DNA from: Astragalus membranaceus
Taxonomy: Eukaryota; Streptophyta; Magnoliopsida; Fabales; Fabaceae
Assembly (NCBI GenBank): GCA_039519185.1
Contig: CM076847.1
Coordinates: 74,163,247-74,227,246, forward strand
Direction of reading: 5' to 3'
Length of the DNA: 64,000 nucleotides
This document shows, piece by piece, positions 1 to 12,004 of this stretch. Every line of letters starts with the position of its first letter. The stretch's first letter is position 1. The position numbers and the translations under genes were made by a program. A model generated the notes under the pieces. That model searched no databases and had not been told where the DNA came from. It was given only the letters and a program-made list of their open reading frames with translations.

Positions 1-900
1 TGTTCAGTAATGCATATATGAGTAAATAAAAAGGGATAGAACAAATAGGTAAAAAAAAGAGAAAAAACATCAACAAGTTTAGTTAATAGATGCGGGATTT
101 TAGAAACAGTAGAATTAAATTAGAAATAAATAGAATAATATGTTTCCAGGGTGACAAACTTTTCTTAGAAACGACTAGTTAATATGTTCTAAAAAAACGA
201 AATTACCAATAGGTTTAGGTTTAGTTGGAGATAGGGTAGTGACCAGAGAAATTAAAAATAAGAAATAGAGAAGAAGAAGGCAATGGAACCGAAAAGAAAC
301 AAAAAAAAACATAGTAGAACTCACCTCATAGATTCCGGCCACCGTAGACGATGGTCGTTGTCCGTGAACCACCCAAAGCCGCCGTCTCTTCGCGTACAAC
401 CCTCACCACATCGAAGCCCTTTCGTTCTCACCGTGAACACAGCAGTACCGCAGCACCTTCGTCGCCGGCTACGAGACGGCTGGTCAGCACCGTAGCAACA
501 TCACCTTCTTGCCCTCCGTCATCGCATGCTCTCTCTCCACCGTCGTCTTCCTTTCTTTCACTACCGTTGTCGCTCGCCGTAGACAACCCACCACCGTCGA
601 GCTCCGACGGAAACCACCACCTCACTGTCGTATCGCACACCGGTCTTCTTCCCTCCCTCTTGTTCCTTCTCTCTTGACCGTCTTCCCCATCTCTCTCTCT
701 CTCCTCCGAGAAATTCTCGCATTTCCTCTCTCTCTCTCCAGCGAAGATTTCGCCAAATTTCTCTCCCTCTCTCTTGAGGAGAACTGCTGCGGCGCAGCAA
801 GAGGTGAAGGAGAATGAAATTAGGTTTTGCAAAAAAACCCTAATTTCCCATTTATACCTCTCCCATTTATTTTTATTTTTAAAAATAGACAGTAATAATA
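1..900. other. Repeat-like region with pyrimidine-rich stretch, no supported gene
   Basis: AT-rich start followed by a C/T-rich block at about 340-830 that reads in several frames as low-complexity Ser/Pro/Arg-rich peptides. Such overlapping open frames on both strands come from base composition, and none has a recognisable domain. The block resembles a 5' UTR or captured gene edge, but nothing here identifies a gene. Confidence 0.5.
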
Positions 901-1490
901 ATAAAAAATTAGATCAGATTATTTCCTGCACCCCTGTGTTTTAATTCGTGCAACCACCTGCACAAGGCCCTGAGTTCCCTATCATCCCAAACCCAAAAAC
1001 GAGAACTGGGCTTTAACTAATCACACCCCCAGTTTTCATAGTACAGTTCACAAAATCGAACTGGGCTCGCTAACTGCACGCCCAGTTTTAATAATGTAGC
1101 CCTTCTCTGCTAATTGACCCCTGTTTCCGTTATTTTAACCCACCTCGTTATTTCATTTTTTTTAGGAGACTAAGTCGACCGTACGGCCGGGTTAGTCATC
1201 GTTTTAGGATAAATAAGCCGTACGACTTAAGAGTCCTAAAATACCTATTAAAAATGAATAATGTCAAAAATACCAATATACATATCATTTTTCTCTTTCT
1301 CCTCAAAAAATCAAATCTTCAAAATAGGGGATTACCTATGTCAAATCTTAAGGACCCTTATTCAAACCCAAGGGATTTACTAATGTTTGCCCTTATAATT
1401 AAACATTGGTGGCGACTTCATTTTTTGAACCTTCGAATAATCCTTTCCCAGATTTTTCGGTCGCTACAAGATTAAATTATCGCCCATATC
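900..1490. repeat. Degenerate repeat region, possible LTR remnant
   Basis: Contains short dispersed repeats of a CCCAGTTTT core (about 1030-1095). Near 1407 it has GGTGGCGACTTC, which resembles the LTR/PBS junction of Tat-type Ty3 elements. No partner LTR or target duplication was found, so this is only a possible remnant. Confidence 0.3.
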
Positions 1491-1496
1491 GGGTAG

Positions 1497-1800
1497 TCAG
1501 TGTGACCGTTGTCTTGGTTGCAAACGGCGAATAATCTCGGACACACTCCGTGTGGTTTCCACGTACACCTCCAAAGGACTTTTAGTCCGAAACATGTCAT
1601 GGATATTCAACATGTCACGAACGTCATCGCCTATCTTCACAGCCATTGAGGACCAGTGAACACAACCATTATCACCAAAACTGGGTTTGCGATAAGTGAT
1701 ACTTGTGACCTCTCGTTCGTCACCCTCCACTTGCACCTTATGCTCCAATTTATCTTTGAGAGAAGGAAAGGTGATGTTGTCGGCAAGCCTGCATAAAATA
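1497..1800 (-). pseudogene. MULE-type transposase N-terminal fragment
   Basis: An open frame on the minus strand runs from about 1800 to 1497. From the first Met at 1748 it gives 83 residues, and the frame stays open upstream, reading LADNITFPSLKDKLEHKV. The pattern of a short acidic N-terminus, 'HWSSMAVKIGDDV', 'DMLNIHDMF' and 'LEVYVETTRSV' resembles the N-terminal region of plant MULE/MuDR-family transposase-like proteins. That assignment is from memory of the family, not a search. Upstream on the same strand is a TATA-like TATAAATATA at 1964-1973 and a leader of about 150 bases. No zinc finger, transposase core or SWIM domain follows downstream, so this is a truncated relic. Confidence 0.45.
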
Positions 1801-2029
1801 GGTTTTTAACACCATCTTCTCTATTGGTGATTGTGCCCTGATGGTGAAGAGCAGTCAGTGTGGAATCACGAGAGTATTGGGTATTTAGGGTGTCTATTTT
1901 CTTGTGTGAAACAAGTTGGAATCAAAGGATGTGTTGTGTGTGAAAGAACTGAAACCTAAATGGGTATATTTATAGCAAAATATCTGAAACCCTAAACGGG
2001 ATTTCCACCGTTGATGAAAAGTGTCGGCA

Positions 2030-2960
2030 AGATCAATGCCGTTGAAAAGTGTCGGCAAGATCAAGGTAATCAAATATTAAATATAAACATAAAAAAATAA
2101 AATAAAATCATTCCGGAATTACCCTATAACACGTAATTCCGGAAGGTAAAAAATTGAAATTTCTGGAATTACGTGTAATTGGATAATTCCGGAAGGTAAA
2201 AAATTTAACTTTTCAGAATCACCAAACTTAGATAATTCCGGAACACAATTTTAACGTTCCAAAATTATGTTATTTACGTGTTTCCGGAAAAGTGTGAAAT
2301 TTTGGAGCCCTAGTGAGATTTTGGTAAAAATGTGAAGGGTATTTTTGGGTTAAAACGAATTATGGGGTACAAAGTATATGAGGGGGGTACCAAAAAAAAT
2401 AGCCCACAAAAAATAGGGGTTCCCACAAGATTATTTTTTCACAATAAATATAGAAATTCACAATAGATAAATAAAAAAGAGAATATGCCGATACTACTTT
2501 TACCTTTATAACTTTGTAATTTGTAGAAACTTAGGTATTTTAGGATTTTCTATTGTAAAATTAAGTTTATGTATTTTCTACAAATTTACAATATTTATAG
2601 AAAATATTATAAGCTATTTTTTTTGCCCCAACTAGTGAAAATTTCTGGATCCGTCACTGTTGGGACTTATTGCTCGGGCTATAATAGAAAGGGGACTATT
2701 ATGGCACCAAAAGATATTTTTTAATTTGTCAACGACGAAATGACATATAAGCACTATACACACGGTCACGTCCAAGTTAGAACCCAAAAACCGACATCCC
2801 CATGTCCCTCAATCTACCAATCCAATCAGCGGTGTGGGAGACATGGCACCGAAGGATATGAACTTAATTAGCAAAATTCTCCTACTGAAAACTCCTTAAG
2901 AATATGTCAGTTATTTATGCTTCATTTAATTTAAAAATCATACCATAAATAATCTTATAT
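2030..2960. repeat. AT-rich intergenic DNA with short TAATTCCGGAA repeats
   Basis: Between about 2110 and 2290 the motif AATTCCGG recurs in direct and inverted orientation, and a 21-base unit (GAAAAGTGTCGGCAAGATCAA) is duplicated around 2017-2065. Near 2640 is a short GC-richer tract resembling an old element end. No gene is supported. Confidence 0.4.
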
Positions 2961-2972
2961 AGTATATGTTTT

Positions 2973-3476
2973 AAAAGAGTCAAATGTGTAACCCAGGGGT
3001 GTGGTTGAGCGGTTGAGACTCATCCTCCATTAACCAAGTGTCGAGGGTTCGATCATCGCCTTGGGTATTGAGCAACTTTAAATTCTTGGGCCAGCTGTCC
3101 CACCCTTCGTTGTGCCTCCAATCCAGCGAGGGGATTAGTCACTGCGTTCGGCGGTGGATACCCTGGTGTATAAAAAAAAGAGTCAAATGTGTTTTTGATC
3201 CTATAAAATTTAAAAATTGTTTTTAGTCCCTATAAAAAAATTTACACACTTTTAGTCCATACATTTTCCTCTGTCATTGCTTTTAGTCCCTCATGACATT
3301 TAATAGAATTTTTTGAGCCTTTTATAGCGCTTCTAAGTGCTATTGAAATTCACAAGGGAATAAAAGCATTGATGAGGAAAATATAAGGACTAAAAGTGAG
3401 CAAATTTTTTTATAGAAACTAAAATCAAAATTTTCAAATTTTATAAGAACCAAAAACATATTTAATCCTATTTTTA
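2973..3476. mobile_element. Foldback MITE, interrupted by a SINE
   Basis: The sequence from about 3193 to 3310 is the inverted complement of about 3330-3476: both arms read as variants of 'TTTTAGTCC...TATAAAATTT'. Restoring the DNA before the SINE insertion joins the left end (from about 2973) to 3193, giving a foldback element of roughly 300 bp. Limits are by eye, and no clean target duplication of the MITE itself was identified. Confidence 0.6.
2990..3175 (+). mobile_element. tRNA-derived SINE with target duplication
   Basis: About 186 bp. A tRNA-like head holds an A-box-like TGGTTGAGCGGTTGAG and a B-box-like GGGTTCGATCA. It is followed by a unique body and a short A-rich tail. It is bounded by a 17-bp direct repeat, AAAAGAGTCAAATGTGT, at 2973-2989 and 3176-3192, which is the signature of retroposition. 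It lies inside the left arm of a MITE. Confidence 0.8.
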
Positions 3477-3564
3477 ATTGATCATAATAACTTCTCATTG
3501 GCGATTTACTCTCTTTTCTTCTAAGGTGAGAGAGTAAATCAAATCGGTGATTTAATGATCGTAT

Positions 3565-3565
3565 G

Positions 3566-3610
<45 letters not shown>
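3565..3610. repeat. (TAA)n microsatellite
   Basis: About 15 uninterrupted TAA/ATA units. The same repeat resumes at 4984 after the Mutator-like element, showing that the element inserted into the microsatellite. Confidence 0.95.
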
Positions 3611-3630
3611 GAAATGGTAGTAATAATAAT

Positions 3631-4546
3631 AAGGCTAAATAGCACTTTTGGTCATTTATGTTTGCTCTAGGTTTCACTTTGGTCCTTTATCTTTTTTTTG
3701 GTCCGTTTTGGTCCCTCATGTTTCATTTTTGTTTCATTTTGGTCCCTGCCGTCAGTTTTGACTAACGGGCGTCACGCTGGCAGTTAACTGCTGACGTGGC
3801 GTCCTCAATTCCTTAAATGACGTGGCATTCAAATGACACGCCAGCATTTAAGTTTTCTAAATTTTAAAAACACAAAACATAAATTAAATCAATTTCCTTC
3901 TTATCAATTTTCCAACAACCGTAAATCTCTTCAACACCAAAAATCAATTTCCGACAACCGTAAATCTCTTCAACACCAACATCAATCTCACCAAAAATCA
4001 ATTTCCAGCAACACCAAAAATCAATTTCCAGCAACACCAAAAATCATCGTTCTTCCAACATCATCAACACACCGTTCTTCCACCTCTCTTCAAAACGAAA
4101 CCCAACAACACATCGTTCCTCTTCTCACTGAGTTTTTTGTTGTTCTTCATGGCACCTAGATTTCGTTCCTTTTCGTTCCTCTTCAAAACGAAACCCAGCA
4201 AAACAACATGAACAGATCTGGAACCTTACGAACTGAGACTGAGAAGATGAAACACGATAAGGGTATGAAGCAGATCTGGAACCTTCGTTCCTCTTTCGTT
4301 CCAATTTCTGTTGAACTTTCATGTTCTTCACCCAACATAGATCTCTCCACGCATTGTTCTTCGGAAGTGGTGGAAGAAAGAGCAGGTCTTGGAAGCGCGT
4401 AACTGAGCATTGCAACGCGGTGAGGGAAATCGTGTTCACGACGTCTAAGAACAGATCCAGATATATCTTCTTCACTGTCAATTTGGGTTTTTATGAACAA
4501 ACCCAGATCCAGATCGAAACCACCGCCGTATGAGGAGAGAGATCTT

Positions 4547-4597
<51 letters not shown>

Positions 4598-4982
4598 GCG
4601 TCCCTTTTCTCTCACCGTCGCCGGCGCCACCCACGGCGTTCCCTCCAACGCCGCCTTCTTCTTCCTTTCCCTCTCGTTTCTTGTCACTGGCGCACTTCTC
4701 TCACTCCCTCTCTTCGTTTTCTATTTATCTCCCTCATTCTCAGAGTTTTTGATTAAAAAATACATTTATTTGCCACCTCAATTAATAAAAGCCGCGTCAT
4801 TTAATGAAAATGACGCCACGTCAGCAGTTAACTGCCAACGTGGCGTCCGTTAATAAAAACTAACGTCGGGGACTAAAATGAAACGAAAATGAAACATGAG
4901 GGACCAAAACGGACAAAAAAAAAATAAAGGACCAAAGTGAAACATAGAGCAAACATAAAGGACCAAAAGTGCTATTTAGCCT

Positions 4983-4983
<1 letters not shown>
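3631..4983. mobile_element. Mutator-like element with long TIRs
   Basis: Left arm 3631-3826 and right arm about 4793-4983 are near-perfect inverted copies, beginning AAGGCTAAATAGCAC and ending GTGCTATTTAGCCTT. The arms of about 195 bp and the location inside a (TAA)n tract fit a non-autonomous Mutator-like element, although the microsatellite masks the target duplication. The interior of roughly 970 bp contains short C-rich open frames and a (CT)n run but no transposase. It may be filler captured from a gene (Pack-MULE style), which cannot be shown here. Confidence 0.8.
4552..4593. repeat. (CT)n microsatellite
   Basis: About 20 CT units inside the Mutator-like element. It creates the Ser/Leu-rich chance frames seen here. 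Confidence 0.95.

Positions 4984-5014
<31 letters not shown>
4983..5014. repeat. (TAA)n microsatellite, right half
   Basis: Continuation of the TAA tract that was split by the Mutator-like insertion. Confidence 0.9.
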
Positions 5015-5015
<1 letters not shown>

Positions 5016-6615
5016 CATAACTATACACATTCAAGAATGTGTACACATAAGCATGACACATCACCATTTTAAAATTCCATATAAGCACTACAAAAAAGCC
5101 ACCTCAGCGTCCAACATGCTATGTGTATTCCAACTCACCATTTTGAACAATCTGGACGGCTCAAAATCACTCTCAAAATTTAACCCAATCTGGACGGGTC
5201 ACAATGGTTAAAATTGCGGCTGCTACTTTTTCAAAAAAAAAATTGAAATCATCATTAATAATTATGACTTATAATGACTTATAATTTCTTGCCTTATACG
5301 TTTATGGTCAACTTATATTTTAAAAGAATAAAATTAATTATATTAAAACTATATTAAATTTTGTTTTGAATATTGCAATTAAGTTCAAATATTTCAATTT
5401 AGTTTTGATTTTGGATGTTATTCTCTCTTTTTTTTTCTTTTTTCTAAATCCCACCTCCAATTAACATTCAAGAGAGTAACAGTATATGAGAATTTGAAGA
5501 ATGAAAGCTGTTATTATGATATTGAGTCTTGGCTTGCATTTTTTTCCTATTGATATTGTTGAAGCTTGACTACAGTGAATATGTTTGCATTCTATTTTCT
5601 AAAGCACTTTTGGGGTTGACATCTTTTCCGGTTTGACCCATCTCTTATGGGGTATGATAAAATTTGCTTATTTTTCTTTTTCGATTTGGAATACTTTTCA
5701 TTAACATACTTAAAGGTTGTTATAAGTTGTAATGGTGTTCATAATGTTGCAAACTTGGAGCAAAGTTATTTAATCAAGCCACATGTTATCTAAAATATGT
5801 TTCTTCTGTTTATCTAAAATATTTTGTATATTTTATTGTATGGTGAAGTGGTCATTGAGCATTTGCATGTTCTAGCTTTAGGTAACTAAATTATTTAATT
5901 CATGAATATAATGACATGCTTTCAGTTTTAAGAAAATTTAGTTACATGGCACAATCAAAAATATAATAATTGTTTTTTTTGAGAAAGATCTACAAATTCA
6001 AAACATCTGTGTTTATCGATTTTTCAAAATTTTCTTCATTTCCTGTTTCCTATACTTCTTTTCTTTGATTATTTCCTTCTCCTTCTTCTTTTCTATTTCC
6101 TTGATTCTCATCTGTCAGATCTTTTTAATATGTATTTAGATGTCAGCTCTTTTATAGAAATGTAAGGTAAAATTATAGGGGGAAGATGAGGTCAAATTGG
6201 GCGGCTAGACTTTAATAACATATTATATAAATAAATATATATAGTCATTTACATATATATAAAGGAGACTTGCACTCCTTTTTTTTTGAAAACTTCACGT
6301 GTCAACTATCAACTTTAAAGTAAATTAATATGGAAAATAAATGATCATTACTTCCACCAAAATAAATAAATATATAGTCATTTACTTTAATAGAAGAAAG
6401 GCTTTTCATATTACATGTATGCTAAAGAAAATAGTACAGTCTAAAAAGTATAATATTGTATACCTCAAAAATGTATAATATTATATAATATTAAACGAAA
6501 CTTTAATAAGTAATCATCAAATTGTTACTACAATAACCATCTAATTATCAAATATTTAATATTCATATGAACACTATGGCAATTCATGCTAGGACATTTT
6601 TGACTAAATCATGTC

Positions 6616-6674
<59 letters not shown>

Positions 6675-6917
6675 AATTAAGCAACATAATATTTATTCTC
6701 CAGCTGAGTTCAAAATTAACATTAAAATATGACAATACCAATAAACAAATATATTTATGTTTATACTACTTGCTGATTTTTATTTCTTATTTACGAGTAT
6801 GAAGGTAGAATGACATATGCACCATGCCTCATTAGAATGACAAAATGAACATATATTATGTCAACTATATATTTAAGTTTTTAAGACAAAATGACTATTA
6901 TTCTCCTACTGATATAT
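5015..6917. other. AT-rich intergenic DNA
   Basis: No open frame with recognisable content. It holds a (TA)n microsatellite at 6619-6668 and otherwise A/T-rich unique-looking sequence. Confidence 0.6.
6619..6668. repeat. (TA)n microsatellite
   Basis: About 25 uninterrupted TA units. Confidence 0.95.
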
Positions 6918-7030
6918 TATGTCTTGGGTACGGAGCAGCATAAAAACTCTGGGCCAACTGTCCTGCCCCTCGAGCCACATACAATGAGCGAGGAATTAGT
7001 CACTGTTGTCCGTGGGTTAGTCTCAGCGCA
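6918..7030 (+). mobile_element. 5'-truncated SINE body
   Basis: Aligns by eye with the body of the SINE at 2990-3175: both share 'CTTGGGTA..GAGCA', 'GGGCCA.CTGTCC.(G/A)CCC' and 'GCGAGG.ATTAGTCACTG' in the same order. The tRNA-like head is missing and no target duplication was found. Confidence 0.5.
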
Positions 7031-7679
7031 GTTTTATCAATTTGTGCCCAGAGTTTTAACAACTTAATCATTATGTAAACATTATAATCTTTTTGTGTTT
7101 GTTTTCTTCTTTATCGGTTCTTGAATAAATGGAACTATAGGGTTTCGGTATTCATTAGAGCTTACAAGGAAATACCAAAAATAACCCTAATTTTTTTTGT
7201 AAAGACAGAAATACCCCTATTCGTAAATAGACTTATATATTTTGTTCCACGTGGTCTGAAAACTATGTTGTATATTATATTGAGTATTGAAATATCTCTT
7301 TTCATGGTAAATGTTTAATAAACTATTTTGATAAAAAAATATATATGTTTTTAAAAGAGATATGTTTTATAGAGTGAGTTAAAAAGAGAAGGTAAGATAT
7401 ATAATTAGTTTTGGAAATATATTCTTTAAACGAGTTCAATAACACAATGTGTCCAATAACACAATGCATTTTAAATGAATTCAAATATATTTATTTCATC
7501 AAATTTGTTTCGTCAACAAATAAGACAATTCTTTTATATTTATTTTACGAAATTAAGTTCACACAAAATATGTTATACCCATTTTTTATATCTAACATAA
7601 TACACATAATTATCTATTTTAAGTTCAACCAAAACTATATTACAAAATAACTTAATAGAAAACGTCTATTTTTACATCA
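7031..7679. other. AT-rich intergenic DNA
   Basis: Short chance open frames only. It ends at the target site of the giant LTR element. Confidence 0.6.
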
Positions 7680-8044
7680 GCCTTTGTTGCGCCCGAAAAA
7701 GTCCCCGAGGGAGAACCTTCCTCGTTCACAACTTTTCCTAAGACAATGAAGCCGCCACCAATATTTATTAAGGAAAATATTAGGAAAACCTTTTTGGAAA
7801 GCGATTGGTCTTGCGAAAACTGAGAGGTTTGGGTTCGGGGGCCGGTTACGCGCGGGGAAGGTGTTAGCACCCCACACGTCCTTTCTACTGAGAGGGAACC
7901 TTTAATTAAATGTGTGGTTTTAGTGTGTTGACTTGAAAATACTTAATTTTGCCTCTCTACTTCTTATTGAAAAATTCTTAATGAAAATCTTTATTTATTA
8001 TGAAAAAGGAAAAGGGGGAAGAATGGGTTTTTAGAAAAAAAAAC

Positions 8045-8115
8045 GCTTGACGGGACATGGTCCGCTCCTACGTATCTCCCGGTGCGATGGAGAACTCAAA
8101 GCTACGTAGTTCTTC
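8045..8115 (-). other. Structured motif B, LTR copy 1 of 2
   Basis: Sense-strand (minus) GAACTACGTAGC ... ACGTAGGAGCGG ... CCCGTCAAGCG. It contains pairing ends CTACGT/ACGTAG, an inner TCTCC/GGGAGA stem and a trailing CGGA-type/TCCCG stem-loop. Equivalent copies exist in all four LTRs in the window. Confidence 0.6.
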
Positions 8116-8184
8116 TTTATCCTGAAAAAAGGTTTTTGTCTTTTATCTTTTTAGTGAGTTTTTGAAATAGGACGAGCATTTAGT

Positions 8185-9026
8185 GAATGATTAAACTAAC
8201 CAAGGTTATGGGTAATCACTGCTAAGTACTCTTGAAAATGAGAGTCACTACCACCAGTCAGACGAACAAAGGTTCTGATTGACTATTAGTAGCAACCCGT
8301 TTTTTATTTGCCTTTTTGAAAGTGGTTTTTGGAAGAGATTGATTGGCACGAATGATCAAACTAACAAAGGTTATGAGTGACCATCGCTTGTTGTTCTTTG
8401 GGGAAAAAGACATCGCCACCAATGGCTAGACGAACAAAGGTTCTGATTAACGACCAGCGACGATGGGTTGAAAATGATTTTAGAAAGGAAAAGGTTTTTG
8501 TTCTGAAAATGATCTTGGTTTGCAAAAGTGATTCTTTTTTGTTACGAAAATAACTCTTTTTTCGTTATGCAAATGCTAATTTTTATGGTTGCGCTTGACG
8601 AGAATGTGACTCGCTCCTACGTATCCCAAATGGGAATCAAAGCGACGTAGTTCTAACGAGTCTTGAAAATGAAAGTCTTTTTGTTTTGGTTTTGAAAAGT
8701 GAAGGGCGTTCATAATGATCAAACTAACAAAGGTTATGGGTGACCATTACTAGAACCCATTTAAGTACATGTAAAAATCTCTTTTGAAAAATGAAAGCCT
8801 TCATGATGACCAAACTAACAGAGGTTATGGGTGGCCATCACTAGCACTTGCTATGACTTCGATGCTTAGGAAAATATCTTTTGAAATTGAAAGCATTCAT
8901 GATAATCAAACTAACGAAGGTTATGGGTGATTATCACTAGTAGCTTATGCATATGAAAACATCTTTTTTTTTGAAACTTAGGCTCTTAGGACAATCAAAC
9001 TAACAAAGGTTATGGGTGATTGTCAC
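8185..9026 (-). repeat. Array of hairpin repeats A (8 units) in 3' LTR, copy 1
   Basis: Eight spaced units share the antisense core AACTAACAAAGGTTATGGG or its variant GAACAAAGGTTCTGAT. Each core is flanked by short arms complementary to each other, and the arm sequence differs among units. Units are separated by about 60-170 bp of unrelated sequence, so this is not a simple tandem repeat. Confidence 0.8.
8590..8655 (-). other. Structured motif B, LTR copy 2 of 2
   Basis: Sense strand has GAACTACGTCGCTTTGATT, TCCCATTTGGGA as the inner stem-loop, ACGTAGGAGCGAG and CTCGTCAAGCGC. The inner stem and the trailing CGAG/CTCG stem differ from the first copy while remaining paired. Confidence 0.6.
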
Positions 9027-10435
9027 TAATTACCATTTTCATGCTGAGCTATTTAGAAAAGAAAAACAACGAATGCAAAAAGATTTGGAGATTCAAGCAT
9101 GGCACAATCATTGAAATCGAATCCTTAGGCAAACAACAACATGGTCATAACTCGCAATTAATCTCATTTGAATTCTTGAGCAAACACTAGCCTAGACTAC
9201 ACATATTAAACCACAACACATAAATAGGCAAAGAAGGAACTTGGATTGGGCATTAAGCAAAAATGCAAGAGTAGGCAAGATTGGACCTAAATGCACATCT
9301 AATGGAAGATGCTAGGCTAGAACCATGCTCAAATACTTCTACAAAACGCAAGGGAATCTAAATGCACATCTAGTGGAAGATGCAATGTAAGGAATGAGTC
9401 TATCCAAGTATTAATGATTCCACACGAGAGTAGACGAGGAAGTGGTAGGCACAAATGAATTCAAAAGAGTAGCCTCAAGCAGGATCATTGGCAAACCCTA
9501 AACAAGCGAGTCATCTTAACAATCAAAGCACCAAAGCATGTTGAATCACCTTGGTCAATCCTCAACACTTAAATTAATGTGCACAAGTGCACAAGTGTGA
9601 ATCTTCTTGCCAATCATCAACTTAAACAACATATAAACTAAAAGGGTCGAATCATATAGAACAATCCTCATCACTTTAAGCAAGGTGCACTAGGCACAAG
9701 TGAGAATCATATTGCCTATCATCAACTTGAGACAATAAGAAAACATATAAAAACTCTATTTATTCACAACATGCTATCCAAATACATAACCAAAAAACCA
9801 TTTACTTTTGAAAGGGGTTTAAGATCAAAGCCGTAAAGCTAAAGTCTCTTAAACCGGGATCGACGAGATGTCAAATCTCAGTCAACCCCATATTTTGGTA
9901 TTTTTTATGAGAAAAAGAAAGGGAGAAAAACTAACATTTATTTTAAATTTTTTGAAAAGGTTAATAATAATAATAATAATACTAATAAATAATAATAATA
10001 ACAATAATAAGAAAAGCAAAGAGAAATAAATAAATAAACAAAAAAAACAAAAAAGAGGGGCGCCTTATCATAAACGTGGAGGAGGTGTGAGGATAAATCT
10101 GCACTAAAGAAATAAAGAAAAAAACGTTACATTCTTAAAAGGGGGGGGGGAGGCGCTATCACTAATGGGATGGGTGTAAAAACAAATCTGATGGAAAACA
10201 CAAAAAACAAAAGTAAACAAACAACCTAACAAGACAGTATATATGTGTTTGGTTAGAGAAAACTGAAAACCCTAGTTTTAAGGATCCAGCCGCATCAGTC
10301 AATTAGAGAGAGAGAGAGAGAGAGTTTTGAATGAGAGAGAGAGAGAGGAGAAGAAACGTGAAGAAAGGAAAGCTGAGAATGGGGAGAGGGAGAAAGAAGT
10401 ACGACAGCAAGGGGAGTGGTGCTCACGGTGGTGAT

Positions 10436-10616
10436 GGTGGGGAGAGAGAGGAGGAGGCGGACGGTGGAGAGAGAGAGGAGGAGGCGGACGGTGGAGAGAG
10501 AGAGGGGAAGGCGGACGGTGGAGAGAGAGAGGAGGAGGCGGACGGTGGAGAGAGAGAGGGGAAGGCGGACGGTGTAGAGAGAGAGGAGGAGGCGGATGGT
10601 GGAGAGAGAGAGGGGT
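10436..10616. repeat. Minisatellite in LTR (24-25-bp GA-rich unit)
   Basis: About seven copies of a unit of the form GGCGGACGGTGGAGAGAGAG with GAGGAG or GGGAAG spacers. The corresponding array in the other LTR is at 22016-22194, with a 2-bp deletion in one unit. It generates Arg/Glu/Gly-rich and Ser/Pro-rich chance frames on both strands. Confidence 0.9.
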
Positions 10617-11827
10617 TGTCACGGTGATCCGGTGGTGACACGGCGGTGGTTGTGGGGTGGTGTACGGTGACGGCGCTTCTTGGTGGACGGTGGTGGAGAG
10701 ACAGAGGGAGAGGCGGACGGTAGAGAGAGAGGGAAATACGGTGGTGGGGGTGGTTCGGCCGTGAGGCGTGGTGGCTATGGTGGCTGACGGCGGCCGGAGG
10801 GTTGGACATGGTGGTGGTGGTGCTCTCCTATTTTTTATCCTCCTTTCCTCTGTGGGTTGTTGATGTGTTGTTGTTTTTTTCTTTTCCTCTTTGTTCACAG
10901 TGCCTCCCCCCTTTTATTTTTGATTCTCTCCTTCTTTTTTGTTTCTTTTTATCACAGCCCCCCTGTATGTGAGTGTTGTGTTTAATTTCTTTCCTCTTTT
11001 GTTCCAGTTCCCTCCCTGTTATATAGAGAGACTCTGACTTTGTTTTGTTGTTGATGATGCCAGCTATGGTTCCTGAAATGTCCCTTTCACATTTCCTATT
11101 TCATGATTCTTCTTTTTCTGAGGTAGTTGATGCCTTTTGTTTGTTTTCTGCTTTATGTTTGCAGGCTGGTGCATAGTGGAGCAGCAAACTCTTTGGTGAA
11201 AAAGAAATAGAATTGATAAAAGGGACTATTGCTTTTAGCCAAAATAGAAGTTGTATTATTTTTTTTTATATTTTTTGTAATTTTCGTTTTCTATTTTTTT
11301 TTATTTTTAATGTGTAACAAAAGATTAATAATAATATTTAATTCTGAAACAGATTTTTTTTAAAGTTTTTTTTTTTTAAAAAAAAAATTCTACTAATGAT
11401 AATAAAAATGTGTACATTATTAGGAATAAACATACGCACACGACGAGACGAGAACACGCGTTCGCAATGAGAATACGCGAGCTCGTGCACCAAAATAAAC
11501 GCTTGTACACAACGAGATGTGGATCCGCGAAAAATGTGTACATTATTAAAAATCGCACGCGTGCACAAATGAGAAGTAACACGCCTATACACAACTGGGA
11601 ATGACACGCATACACGAGAAAAACAATATTTTGGATTTTCTAGTAAACTTTAAATTAGCCGGACAAAATTAGGGTATGACAGCTTGCAAAATGACCAAAA
11701 TACCCTTTGACCTAAAAACTTGCTTCTTGCCCCAAAAATGTAAAAATATGCACTATTTTTATTTCTAAAATTCCCAAAAATTAAGAAAAATATTTTTGAC
11801 TTGGGCGGACAAAATTGGGGTATGACA

Positions 11828-11842
11828 GCTGCCCCTCTTTAT
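11828..11842 (-). other. Polypurine tract, copy 1
   Basis: Minus strand AAAGAGGGGCAGC directly abuts the TGTCA start of the 3' LTR. The same sequence stands before both LTR starts of copy 2, at 36648-36660 and 48990-49002. Confidence 0.85.
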
Positions 11843-12004
11843 TTGGATTTTGACAAGGAATATGAGTTGGCCGAAACATATTCCGAGGCAAAATTGAAAT
11901 AAAGAATTCAGAAATCATACCAATTTTGTCTACTTAGAGAAACCCGAATTTTCTCTCTTTTTTTTTTTGTGGAAAGATAGACGCTTTCGTGTCGATGCGA
12001 AAAC

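Larger units (their letters stand above)
7685..11827 (-). repeat. 3' LTR of copy 1
   Basis: 4,143 bp. Nearly identical to 19264-23409 apart from scattered substitutions, homopolymer-length differences and small indels, which implies a fairly recent insertion. On its sense strand the first 2 kb (U3-like) includes a TATA-containing and GA/CT-rich zone. The last 2 kb (to 7685) carries the hairpin repeats and structured motifs described separately. Near the outer end a second copy of the LTR-start motif (TGTCATACCC type) occurs internally at about 11660-11682, about 150 bp inside the true edge. Confidence 0.92.

Noticed and set aside
428..832. 134-codon Arg/Glu-rich frame on the minus strand
   Set aside because: Antisense of a CT-rich tract with overlapping frames on the other strand; no conserved motif.
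10299..10898. 199-codon Pro/Ser/His-rich frame and its overlapping partners
   Set aside because: Produced by the GA/CT minisatellite of the LTR; open in several frames on both strands at once.
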